33,941 bases of DNA from Shewanella salipaludis (GTDB lineage: Bacteria; Pseudomonadota; Gammaproteobacteria; Enterobacterales; Shewanellaceae), in assembly GCF_012911865.1 (NCBI RefSeq), contig NZ_JAAXYH010000023.1, positions 1-33,941 on the forward strand. Direction: 5' to 3'. The position numbers were made by a program, and so were the translations under genes. The notes under the pieces were generated by a model. It was not told the origin of the DNA and ran no database searches. It saw only the letters and a program-made list of their open reading frames with translations. Positions 1 to 7,978 of the stretch are shown in pieces. How positions within the stretch are numbered: position 1 is the first letter of the stretch; each line of letters opens with the position of its first letter.

Positions 1-81
1 CGGACACATTACAATGAAGTGCGCCCGCACAGTTCACTGAATTATCTGCCACCAAGTGAATTTGCAAAACGAGTGGCATAA
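1..81 (+). CDS. IS3-family transposase OrfB, C-terminal end only
   Basis: An open frame runs in from the left edge and ends at a TAA at 79-81. Its last residues include YNEVRPHSSLNYLPPSEFA, the usual tail of the rve/DDE integrase-core transposase (OrfB) of IS3-family elements. This tail is typical of the IS407-like subgroup. Only 26 residues are visible, so nothing can be said about whether the transposase is intact. It lies next to an integron cassette, a common combination in accessory regions. Confidence 0.85.
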   Translation, partial: RTHYNEVRPHSSLNYLPPSEFAKRVA

Positions 82-127
82 TGAAGGAATTCTCACAGGA
101 TGTGGTACTAATCCAGGGGAAAGATCA
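1..127 (+). mobile_element. Right end of an IS3-family insertion sequence
   Basis: The OrfB stop codon is followed about 45 bases later by GGGGAAAGATCA, ending at 127. Read inward, this begins TGATCTTTCCCC, which has the form of IS3/IS407-type terminal inverted repeats (TGA or TGATC start, then a C-run). I therefore place the right end of the element at 127. The left end and the target duplication lie outside the window, so the boundary is inferred. Confidence 0.5.
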
Positions 128-145
128 GCCAAAGCCCACTGTCAG

Positions 146-188
146 AGTGTCCTTACCGGAAATTTTTTGGGTTTCCGGTAAGGACACT
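146..188. repeat. 17-bp perfect inverted repeat with 9-base loop
   Basis: AGTGTCCTTACCGGAAA at 146-162 is the exact reverse complement of 172-188, with TTTTTTGGG between the arms. It sits between the presumed IS end and the attC site. The T-run is in the loop rather than after the stem, so it is not a standard terminator. It could be the fused ends of a small mobile element or a protein-binding palindrome. Confidence 0.8.
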
Positions 189-214
189 ATTTGCCTATTT
201 GACAAAGGGAATCA

Positions 215-345
215 TATCAACGCCCGCATAAGGGGCAGCAAAACGTAGCGGCGATTTGGTTAAACTTGCGAAGCACCAAAACTAAATCGCCGCGTAGTTT
301 TGATGTCCCAGCGAGCCTGCGAGCGACTTGATGCGTTTGTTAGGT
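215..345 (-). other. Integron attC recombination site (VCR-like)
   Basis: On the minus strand the site runs from ACCTAAC (345-339, matching the R'' consensus RYYYAAC) to GTTGATA (221-215, the R' core with cleavage after its G). It is an imperfect palindrome along its whole 131 bp. AACAAACGCATCAAG at the start pairs with the complement of CTTATGCGGGCGTT at the end. The inner arms around CAAAACTACGCGGCGATTT pair almost perfectly with the complement of AAATCGCCGCTACGTTTTG. Length and outer motifs resemble the Vibrio cholerae VCR class. It starts 12 bp after the stop codon of the last cassette gene, as is usual. The orientation shows that the cassette genes are those on the minus strand to its right. 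Confidence 0.9.
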
Positions 346-357
346 ATTTGTAGCTCG

Positions 358-669
358 TTACCCAACGATTTCTACCAGCCGATCATGCTCTCTAAGAGGA
401 GATGATAAGTGCTCACGTTCTGTAAGAACTGTTAAATCAAAATTAATTGACAGCTTTAACCCCAACTCAATAAATTCTTGGGATAAATCTGCATGGAGAT
501 TACCTAAGTTTATCCCGCCATTCTTCACTACGAGCAACAAGTCGCAATCATTCGCGTTATCGCATCGAAAGTATGACCCAAAGCCATACACGCTAAGCAG
601 TTCACAGTGTTTTGTATGGATAGACTGGATTTCCTTTATCATCTCTTTGGTGATACTTCCAAAACTCAT
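358..669 (-). CDS. Minimal nucleotidyltransferase (Pol-beta/MNT-like), third cassette gene
   Basis: The 103-aa product has the core of the polymerase-beta nucleotidyltransferase superfamily. It shows G31-S32 followed by D41-C-D43 in a hydrophobic strand (NDCDLLLVV), and a third acidic strand INFDLTVLT with D78. These are the expected metal ligands, so the enzyme looks catalytically competent. The length fits stand-alone MNT domains, which transfer NMPs to proteins or RNA and often act as antitoxins to HEPN toxins. No HEPN protein is present here. The start at 669 overlaps the previous gene by 68 bases. AGGAG lies 12 bases upstream, and an in-frame ATG at 642 is the alternative. The stop lies 12 bp from attC. 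Substrate unknown. Confidence 0.75.
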   Translation of the reverse strand: MSFGSITKEMIKEIQSIHTKHCELLSVYGFGSYFRCDNANDCDLLLVVKNGGINLGNLHADLSQEFIELGLKLSINFDLTVLTEREHLSSPLREHDRLVEIVG

Positions 670-1009
670 TTTTCCACAAAGCTCCTGTTAGCTCGCCTGA
701 GTTATACAGGCCAATATTTTTGGACAGGCAAAGCTGTTTTGCTTCTCTTGTATATCCGTTCCAATTACCCCCTACAGATATAAAATTTACCTCTGGAAAC
801 TCTTGCAGAATTCGGTAAACCATAGCTTCGCCTAACGTGTACTCGTCAAGGCAAATCAATGTGATTGAGCTACCATCTTTTCTGTCGAACTCCATAATTA
901 TATCGTCATGACGATAGTAACGAACCACATTTTCATGTGATTGGATAGCCGATTCCAGCCACGCAATTCGGCTGTAAGACACACCCCATGAGTTTGAACC
1001 ATTGGACAT
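602..1009 (-). CDS. Unrecognised 135-aa protein, second cassette gene
   Basis: I do not recognise this family with certainty. The protein looks alpha/beta: strands around DIIMEFDRK (36-44) and SITLICLDEY (48-57), a helix, then FPEVNFISVGGNWNGYTREA (71-90) and a C-terminal ELTGALWKNEFWKYH block. The acidic residues D35/D36, E40 and D55/E56 with the hydrophobic strands faintly suggest a nuclease-like or Rossmann-like core, but that is speculation. There is no signal peptide or membrane segment. Its ATG shares one base with the stop of the HNH gene (TAATG), indicating translational coupling. Its 3' end overlaps the nucleotidyltransferase gene by 68 bases, so the three genes are probably expressed and selected together. 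Confidence 0.75.
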   Translation of the reverse strand: MSNGSNSWGVSYSRIAWLESAIQSHENVVRYYRHDDIIMEFDRKDGSSITLICLDEYTLGEAMVYRILQEFPEVNFISVGGNWNGYTREAKQLCLSKNIGLYNSGELTGALWKNEFWKYHQRDDKGNPVYPYKTL

Positions 1010-1677
1010 TATGAGAACACCTCTGAAAATTCACTAGGAAATAATTGATAAGAGTCTAGCCTTTGATAAACGTGCTTTTCATACGACTCTACGTGTGCAC
1101 GAAACTTCTCGATAGCCCTTATGGTTGGCATTTCGTCGATGAGTTCCTCATTTGCATCTATCAGATTTAAAATCTTCCTATTGTTAGGCAAAATTTTGTC
1201 AATTCTTCGCAACTCCCATACAAGATAAGCATTAGAACTGGGATCTGATTGGGCAGCGCTACTCATTGGGCCAAAGGCATCAAATATTGCCTTATTGCTA
1301 GCAAGTAACCGTGCAATAGCTATGCGTAATTTAGAAAAGTCATCAAAAATAGTAGTCTTTCCCGCATTACTTATTTCTGCTTCATGTTGTCTCTTCCATT
1401 CATGGAGCATGTCGACTGTATAAGTGCCCTCGGGAGCTTTATCAATGTGAGTGTGGTGAGTTGGGCAAAGCAAAATCAAATTATCGTATGAATCTTCTCC
1501 GCCTTCGGGAGTACCTCTAGCAGCAGTAGGCTTACTACCTATAACGTGAGCCATTTCTCCCACTACGTAGTTACCTGATTCCACCAAAGCGGTCAAATCT
1601 TCATCACAACCAGGTTTTGAGCATCTACCTCCAGCTCTGCCCCAAAGGATTTTTGTATCGACTGTTCCAATTGCCAT
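1009..1677 (-). CDS. HNH endonuclease with conserved C-terminal domain, first cassette gene
   Basis: The 222-aa protein has an N-terminal HNH nuclease domain. C19 and C24 (RCSKPGC) together with C71 and H74 (LLCPTHH) form a likely zinc site. H44 in GEMAHVIG, N66 in DNLILL and the H75/H77 region give the HNH catalytic pattern, followed by a W94-K95 helix. Residues about 110-222 form a second, mostly helical domain with LLASNKAIFDAFGP (124-137) and ILPNNRKILNLIDAN (162-176). I cannot name it, but the motif spacing suggests a conserved module. HNH proteins of this build occur in defence loci, which is inference for this gene. GGAG lies 11 bases before the ATG. Translation starts 37 bp inside the cassette boundary. 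Confidence 0.85.
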   Translation of the reverse strand: MAIGTVDTKILWGRAGGRCSKPGCDEDLTALVESGNYVVGEMAHVIGSKPTAARGTPEGGEDSYDNLILLCPTHHTHIDKAPEGTYTVDMLHEWKRQHEAEISNAGKTTIFDDFSKLRIAIARLLASNKAIFDAFGPMSSAAQSDPSSNAYLVWELRRIDKILPNNRKILNLIDANEELIDEMPTIRAIEKFRAHVESYEKHVYQRLDSYQLFPSEFSEVFS

Positions 1678-1715
1678 TCTAAATTACACTCCGAGTTGTA
1701 ATGCAAATACCTAAC

Positions 1716-2123
1716 ATTTTAATAGTGCGCATGCGCATATGTACATTAGTCCAATGCAAACCACGTTATCACAAGTTGCTGTTGTGTAAAGCATTAAGTT
1801 CGGTTTTAGTCCAATGCCTTCCGGCTAAACGCGCATCGCTCAGATAATTTTTCGTGCAGAGGTTAAATGAGACAGGCACAACGCTTGTGACTATCTAATT
1901 ATAACTGTCTAAACCAATCCAAAAATGCCGCAGGCTAAGGGATCCCTTCGGAGCTGCCGCAGGGCGTTGAAGAAAACAACCTAACGCCGACAGCACTTTC
2001 GCGGGCAGGGATGCAGGAGCTGCCATAGAAAAAAACGATGACCCCGATTCGAATAAGCCATTTAGCCCTGCCGCGCCGAGCTGCTATACCTTAATTACCT
2101 CACAGCTAAGATAGGAAAGCGAG
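1716..2123. other. Intergenic region between cassette and katG
   Basis: No gene is visible in these 408 bases. Structures present are a 12-bp perfect palindrome TGCGCATGCGCA (1726-1737), a 12-bp direct repeat TTAGTCCAATGC (1746-1757 and 1806-1817), and a possible hairpin GGCGTT/AACGCC (1963-1968 with 1983-1988). The katG promoter must lie in the right-hand part, but no convincing -35/-10 pair stands out. AGGAAAG at 2112-2118 is the katG ribosome binding site. Confidence 0.6.
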
Positions 2124-4364
<2,241 letters not shown>

Positions 4365-4378
4365 GGCATAGAGGCTGA

Positions 4379-4402
4379 GGGCGCGGCTCGGCGGCCGCGC
4401 CC
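4379..4402 (+). terminator. GC-rich hairpin after katG
   Basis: GGGCGCGGC (4379-4387) pairs perfectly with GCCGCGCCC (4394-4402) around a 6-base loop, starting 14 bases after the katG stop. No T-run follows. It may stabilise the mRNA end or assist termination rather than act as a classical intrinsic terminator. Confidence 0.4.
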
Positions 4403-4541
4403 GCAATCGCCATGACGCGGGAAAGTGTGCGCCAGACGGCGCTTTCGACATCCCATGGCGAGTAGGGCTTTCACTCTGAGGCGGGAAAATTTATCCTATC
4501 TTCTTTACCATATCTCCCAACGGCTTAGGCTAGGGAAACCC

Positions 4542-5027
4542 ATGCAGAATGTTGATTTATTCGTCTTCGCCCGCGCACTCCACGTCATCTGCGTCATCCT
4601 CTGGATAGGTGGGGTCGGCTTCGTCACCACAGTGCTCATTCCGGCAGTCAGGCGTATCGCCGAACCGGACGAACGTCTGGCGCTGTTCGAGCGACTCGAG
4701 CAGGCATTTTCCTTCCAGGCCAAGCTGACGACCCTGCTCACCGGCTTCTCCGGGGCCTATATGCTGTCATTCATCCAGGGCTGGGAGCATTTTCTGCAGC
4801 TGCAATACTGGTGGCTGCAGCTGATGACCCTGGTGTGGCTGATCTTCACCCTGGTGTTATTCGTGTTCGAACCTTGGTTCCTGCATCGCTGGTTTCACCT
4901 GCAGGCACTCAAGGACAGCGACAGGGCCTTTACCCTGCTGCACCGGATGCATAAGATCTTGTTGGTGCTCAGCCTATTGGCCGCCGCGGGAGCCGTCGCC
5001 GGTGCCCATGGGTTCCACTTCGGCTAG
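4542..5027 (+). CDS. CopD-like four-helix membrane protein
   Basis: This is a 161-aa integral membrane protein with four predicted helices. The first is FARALHVICVILWIGGVGFV, followed by segments near residues 50-70, 80-105 and 135-158. The opening ALHV...W-GG pattern with a helix-embedded histidine is characteristic of CopD/DUF2269-like inner-membrane proteins, some of which bind haem or copper. The frame stays open upstream to 4425, but the first 39 codons there are rich in basic residues and unlike the family. ATG at 4542 puts the N-terminus just before helix 1. Its partner and substrate cannot be deduced, and nothing in the sequence ties it to katG apart from adjacency. Confidence 0.7.
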   Translation: MQNVDLFVFARALHVICVILWIGGVGFVTTVLIPAVRRIAEPDERLALFERLEQAFSFQAKLTTLLTGFSGAYMLSFIQGWEHFLQLQYWWLQLMTLVWLIFTLVLFVFEPWFLHRWFHLQALKDSDRAFTLLHRMHKILLVLSLLAAAGAVAGAHGFHFG

Positions 5028-5193
5028 TATCCTCAAGCCCCGTGGCCATGGAGCACCACCGGCTCCGGCTCTGGGTCTGGGCTCTCGGGGCAAGCAGGAA
5101 ATGGGCCCGCGAACCAGGGCATAGACGCCAATCCCGGCCTACTGCGCAGCGACTATAATCAGGCTATCTCTCTACTCATTGCCTGGCATCCGG

Positions 5194-5658
5194 ATGCAGC
5201 TGCCCCCTTGCTTTAGCCTGTGCGCCTGCGTACCCAGAATATACCGCTGCGGCTGCATCTTGCTATGCCTTGGCCTGCTGGCCTGCGCCGCCGGGCCACA
5301 ATTGCCCAAGCTCAACGGCAAGGCCGCCATAGTCCTGGGCTACAGCACGGAAGACTCCAGCCTCTATGAAGGCGGCATGCTCTATACTGGCCTGAGCATA
5401 GATGAACTCGACGGCAACCCCATCACCCCGCTGGGGAAATATGACTTCCTCATGCTCGAGCCCGGCGACCACAGGCTGGGGGGCCATTGTTATTGGCGTT
5501 TACGTTCTGTGTTTGCGTTCGAGCCGGATTGGCGTGAGCCCGCCACCCTCGCGCTCCACTTGGAAGCGGACCGGATTTATACCCTGCATGTCTCGGTCGA
5601 TGAGTATAAGTTTCGCTGCAATCTCAGCGCACTCGAGGAGCGGCCCGAGTCACGCTAG
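5194..5658 (+). CDS. Putative lipoprotein with cysteine-rich signal peptide
   Basis: The 154-aa product begins with a hydrophobic segment ending in LLAC, a good lipobox with the lipidated cysteine at residue 31 (counting from ATG 5194). The signal region contains six further cysteines (6, 10, 12, 19, 21, 25), which is unusual. The mature part has strands such as KAAIVLGYS and KYDFLMLEPGDHRLGGHCYW. This reminds me of small periplasmic lipoproteins with a DUF2846-like beta domain, but I do not claim that assignment. The frame continues up to a TTG at 5179. ATG 5194 is chosen although neither has a strong ribosome binding site. It stands alone between a membrane-protein gene and a convergent VOC gene. 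Confidence 0.6.
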   Translation: MQLPPCFSLCACVPRIYRCGCILLCLGLLACAAGPQLPKLNGKAAIVLGYSTEDSSLYEGGMLYTGLSIDELDGNPITPLGKYDFLMLEPGDHRLGGHCYWRLRSVFAFEPDWREPATLALHLEADRIYTLHVSVDEYKFRCNLSALEERPESR

Positions 5659-5695
5659 CGGGCCGGGTCCGGATTAATACCCAGCTTCAGTCAGA

Positions 5696-6088
5696 CTATT
5701 CCGGCTGGTTTTCCTGCCGCTGCAGCGGTGAACAGAACCAGAGCTTATTGCCTTCGCTGTCCAGGAAACTGCCGATATAAAACCCCTCTTCGATCGCCAC
5801 TACGGCGTCGGCGATGGTCACCCCCCTGGTCTGCAGGAAAGCGGCGGTATCCGGCGCATAATCACAGGCCAGGGTGATCCTGGGGTTAGGCTCGGCGGTG
5901 GGAGTGCCGTACCAATCATCCTTCAACATCAGGATGTTTGGCCCGAGCGCATAGCCCAGCATGACGCCGTGCTCATGCGCAGGGGCCAGGCCGAGGGTTT
6001 CGCCGTAGAATTTAGTTGCCCGCGCCATGTCGGTTACCGCCAGGGCAACGACCCTGACATGCTGCAGTCCGAGTGAAAGTGTTGTCAT
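5696..6088 (-). CDS. VOC/glyoxalase-fold protein
   Basis: This 130-aa protein has the paired beta-alpha-beta-beta-beta layout of the vicinal oxygen chelate superfamily. LQHVRVVALAVTDMARATKFYGETLGL opens the first module with a candidate metal histidine (H9). IGSFLDSEGNKLWFC closes the second, a typical glyoxalase/bleomycin-resistance ending. VOC proteins include dioxygenases, glyoxalases and resistance proteins, and the substrate here cannot be assigned. The frame extends upstream to 6139, but AGGAG sits 8 bases before the ATG at 6088, making that the real start. It is transcribed alone, convergent with the upstream lipoprotein gene. Confidence 0.8.
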   Translation of the reverse strand: MTTLSLGLQHVRVVALAVTDMARATKFYGETLGLAPAHEHGVMLGYALGPNILMLKDDWYGTPTAEPNPRITLACDYAPDTAAFLQTRGVTIADAVVAIEEGFYIGSFLDSEGNKLWFCSPLQRQENQPE

Positions 6089-6186
6089 AATCTTAACTCC
6101 TAGAATCGCGGGAGGTTCAAGTATAGTTGCTGCCAACATTCCGGGATAAACAACAGAGGCTCAAGATGAGATGTTGAAATGCCCTG

Positions 6187-6417
6187 ATGGGTCCCATTTG
6201 CGCTCCGGACACCTATCCTCAACGCATTTTTCCTAATGCGGAACGGAGGCACACTTGGCACGGCCCACAAATACTGGCCCTGTTTGAGCATAGTCCCTTT
6301 GCCGAACAGGCGCAGCAACAGCTGCGTGCCCGGCGGTTAGACTATCGTTTCAGCAACTGGCAGCAGAGGGAACGGACGGGAAACAGCTGCCAGGTGAGAG
6401 ACATAGGCAGCTACTGA
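6187..6417 (+). CDS. Doubtful small hypothetical protein (76 aa)
   Basis: An open frame of 76 codons lies in an otherwise empty gap between two minus-strand genes. Its second half (ILALFEHSPFAEQAQQQL, then RRLDYRFSNW) reads like real protein, with a plausible helix. No ribosome binding site precedes the ATG and the first part is unconvincing. It may be a small gene, a decayed remnant of a larger one, or chance. Confidence 0.3.
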   Translation: MGPICAPDTYPQRIFPNAERRHTWHGPQILALFEHSPFAEQAQQQLRARRLDYRFSNWQQRERTGNSCQVRDIGSY

Positions 6418-6481
6418 GGTACAGTTGAAGTCGAGTCGACGCCACACAATTCAGTACTGCAACGAGTTCCCCGCGGGCAGG

Positions 6482-6880
6482 CTAGGCCCAAAACTCATCC
6501 AGAGCATAGAGATCGTCCACATATTCCTTGGCATCCATGACCCAGCCATCTTTGAACTTGAACACTATGCAGCAATCAACCTCGAGCCGTTTGCCATTGC
6601 GCTGGGCAATGTTGCGATGCTCGCCGACCACCCGGCCGTCATCACTCGTGAACAGGTGCAGTAACTTGGCCTTGAAACTGCCGTCGGTCTCATTCTTATA
6701 GCGGCCGAACAGGGCAAATATCGCCTCCCTGCCCCTGTAGTCGCCGGCGAATGAACTTCGCCCCGGCGTATGCCAGGTGGCGTTCTCATGAATAAGTTCG
6801 GCGAGCGTATCCATGTCACCCGAATTGAAAGCCTGGTAACCACGCCAGACCCTGTCGGCATTTTTTTCCACCTCTTTCAT
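6482..6880 (-). CDS. SnoaL-like / NTF2-fold protein
   Basis: The 132-aa sequence follows the SnoaL-like subgroup of the NTF2 cone fold. An N-terminal helix with FNSGDMDTLAELIHENATWHTPG is followed by the signature YRGREAIFALFGR and then alternating strands (VVGEHRNIAQRNGKRLEVDCCIVFKFKDGWV) ending in DDLYALDEFW. These folds include ketosteroid isomerase-like enzymes, polyketide cyclases and many proteins of unknown role. No substrate can be inferred. There is no signal peptide, so it is probably cytoplasmic. It stands alone, separated from the tRNA operon by about 370 bp. Confidence 0.75.
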   Translation of the reverse strand: MKEVEKNADRVWRGYQAFNSGDMDTLAELIHENATWHTPGRSSFAGDYRGREAIFALFGRYKNETDGSFKAKLLHLFTSDDGRVVGEHRNIAQRNGKRLEVDCCIVFKFKDGWVMDAKEYVDDLYALDEFWA

Positions 6881-7221
6881 AATCCGACCCTCTCAGCATA
6901 TACAAGCTAATTTATTGCGTTTCAATTGTTTGCGGCTGTCCAACTAACACATCTTTATCCGCGCATAAGAGGTTATGCACCGTGTTCAACTTACAGCGCC
7001 CCGGCCATGAGATTGCTGACCATAGGAAAAGTAAAGCACAGATCTGGCGCAGCAGTGCTCCGCAAGTCGGGAAGTGTCTTAGAGTCTTAGGGTCCCAGAC
7101 TCACGACACATTTCGAGGACGTATTTCAGGGCGCAACAAGCAACAACAATCGGGGGAAGCGCTATGACCGACCGAGCAGCCAGCATAATGACCTGCATCC
7201 GTGGGGCAATAGACAGAAAGC
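6881..7221. other. Intergenic region between SnoaL-like gene and tRNA operon
   Basis: I see no supported gene in these 341 bases. The open frames crossing them lack ribosome binding sites and protein-like composition. It contains GGGAAGTGTCTTAGA at 7069-7083, which recurs with one change at 33485-33499 near the rRNA operon. The promoter of the SnoaL-like gene should lie in the left part but was not identified. Confidence 0.5.
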
Positions 7222-7250
7222 AAAAAGCCCGTCCATAGGACGGGCTTTCT
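7222..7250 (-). terminator. Intrinsic terminator of the tRNA operon
   Basis: An 11-bp perfect stem (AAAGCCCGTCC 7224-7234 with GGACGGGCTTT 7238-7248) closes a 3-base loop. On the minus strand it is followed by a T-run, placing a strong intrinsic terminator just after the last tRNA-Gln. Confidence 0.9.
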
Positions 7251-7256
7251 GTTGTA

Positions 7257-7331
7257 TGGCTGGGGTACAAGGATTCGAACCTTGGAATGCCGAGATCAAA
7301 ACCCGGTGCCTTACCGCTTGGCGATACCCCA
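7257..7331 (-). tRNA. tRNA-Gln(TTG), third Gln copy
   Basis: The 75-nt cloverleaf carries an encoded 3' CCA (7257-7259), anticodon TTG in GGGTTTTGATC, and T-loop GGTTCGAATCC. It is identical to the two other Gln genes of the operon, so the CAG-specific tRNA-Gln of the E. coli metT operon is not represented here. It is the last gene before the terminator. Confidence 0.97.
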
Positions 7332-7410
7332 ATAAAACACGTTAACTTCATGTCGGGACAGATGCCGACATGGCCAAATTCAATGAAGTTCACTGACATT
7401 TGGATAAATA

Positions 7411-7487
7411 TGGTAGCAATGGCGGGACTTGAACCTGCGACCCCAGCATTATGAGTGCTGTGCTCTAACCAGCTGAGCTACATTGCC
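7411..7487 (-). tRNA. tRNA-Met(CAT), elongator, second copy
   Basis: This 77-nt tRNA has anticodon CAT in CACTCATAATG, D-arm AGCTCAGCTGGTTAGAGC, T-arm GGTTCAAGTCC and an encoded CCA. It resembles E. coli elongator metT/metU rather than the ileX minor isoleucine tRNA. Pairing of GGCAATG with CATTGCT gives a G1-U72 wobble at the end of the acceptor stem. It is identical to the first copy at 7979-8055. Confidence 0.95.
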
Positions 7488-7488
7488 A

Positions 7489-7563
7489 TGGCTGGGGTAC
7501 AAGGATTCGAACCTTGGAATGCCGAGATCAAAACCCGGTGCCTTACCGCTTGGCGATACCCCA
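7489..7563 (-). tRNA. tRNA-Gln(TTG), second Gln copy
   Basis: This is a 75-nt tRNA with anticodon TTG and encoded CCA, identical to the other two Gln copies. Only one base separates it from the 5' end of the tRNA-Met at 7487, so processing must cut almost flush. Confidence 0.97.
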
Positions 7564-7589
7564 ATTTGGAACTGTTTTAACGATAAAAA

Positions 7590-7664
7590 TGGCTGGGGTA
7601 CAAGGATTCGAACCTTGGAATGCCGAGATCAAAACCCGGTGCCTTACCGCTTGGCGATACCCCA
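7590..7664 (-). tRNA. tRNA-Gln(TTG), first Gln copy
   Basis: This is a 75-nt tRNA with anticodon TTG and encoded CCA, corresponding in position to glnU of the E. coli metT operon. Confidence 0.97.
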
Positions 7665-7710
7665 ATAAAGCTGTTCGAAAAGCCCGCCTGAACCGACTCT
7701 TCTTAATAAA

Positions 7711-7795
<85 letters not shown>

Positions 7796-7810
7796 ACTGC
7801 ACTCGGTTTT

Positions 7811-7964
7811 ACATCCTGAGAGGATGGCAGCTATCTTGTCATCGCCGGGACTCGGGTCCTTACGTAACTCGCTACAGACTCTTATTTACATCAAGAGAAG
7901 ATGGTAGCTATCTTGCATTGCCGGGACTCGGGTCCTGGCGCAACTTGCTACAGACTCTTTTTTT
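7811..7964 (-). repeat. Two 77-bp tandem repeats derived from tRNA-Met flank
   Basis: Units 7811-7887 and 7888-7964 are about four-fifths identical by eye. Each contains, in the transcribed sense, CCCGAGTCCCGGC followed by GCTACCATCTTCTCTTGATG (second unit; slightly changed in the first). That last block also occurs at the true 3' end and flank of the tRNA-Met at 7979. The 77-bp period continues into that tRNA (third ACATC at 7965) and equals the tRNA length. They fill the spacer between tRNA-Met and tRNA-Leu and are transcribed with the operon. Confidence 0.85.
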
Positions 7965-7978
7965 ACATCAAGAGAAGA

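Larger units (their letters stand above)
221..1714 (-). mobile_element. Integron gene cassette with three genes
   Basis: The cassette opens on the minus strand at G|TTAGGTATTTG (1715 downward). It closes at the G of the attC core (221). Its first bases, TTAGGTATTTG, are exactly complementary to the R'' end of its own attC (CAAATACCTAA), the signature of a cassette that has circularised. This fixes both boundaries independently of the genes. It holds three minus-strand ORFs, whereas most cassettes carry one. No attI or intI precedes it: the sequence before 1715 does not fold as an attC. It therefore appears to be a lone cassette at a secondary site, or the remnant of an array outside an integron. 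Confidence 0.85.

Noticed and set aside
1961..1989. A second integron core: minus strand GGCGTTAGGT at 1988-1979
   Set aside because: It matches a core site, but no matching R'' end or palindromic attC body lies at a proper distance. The GGCGTT/AACGCC pairing is better explained as a small hairpin.
1..2123. Prophage or genomic island inserted in a tRNA gene
   Set aside because: No integrase, tRNA fragment or phage gene is visible here. The IS end and the integron cassette explain the accessory DNA.
6425..6664. Plus-strand 79-codon frame
   Set aside because: It lies antisense to the SnoaL-like gene, which has clear family motifs.
7079..7399. Minus-strand 106-codon frame
   Set aside because: It runs through the tRNA-Gln gene and the operon terminator and cannot be a gene.
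7811..7964. CRISPR-like array in the tRNA spacer
   Set aside because: The 77-bp units are whole tandem copies without unique spacers, and they derive from tRNA-Met sequence.
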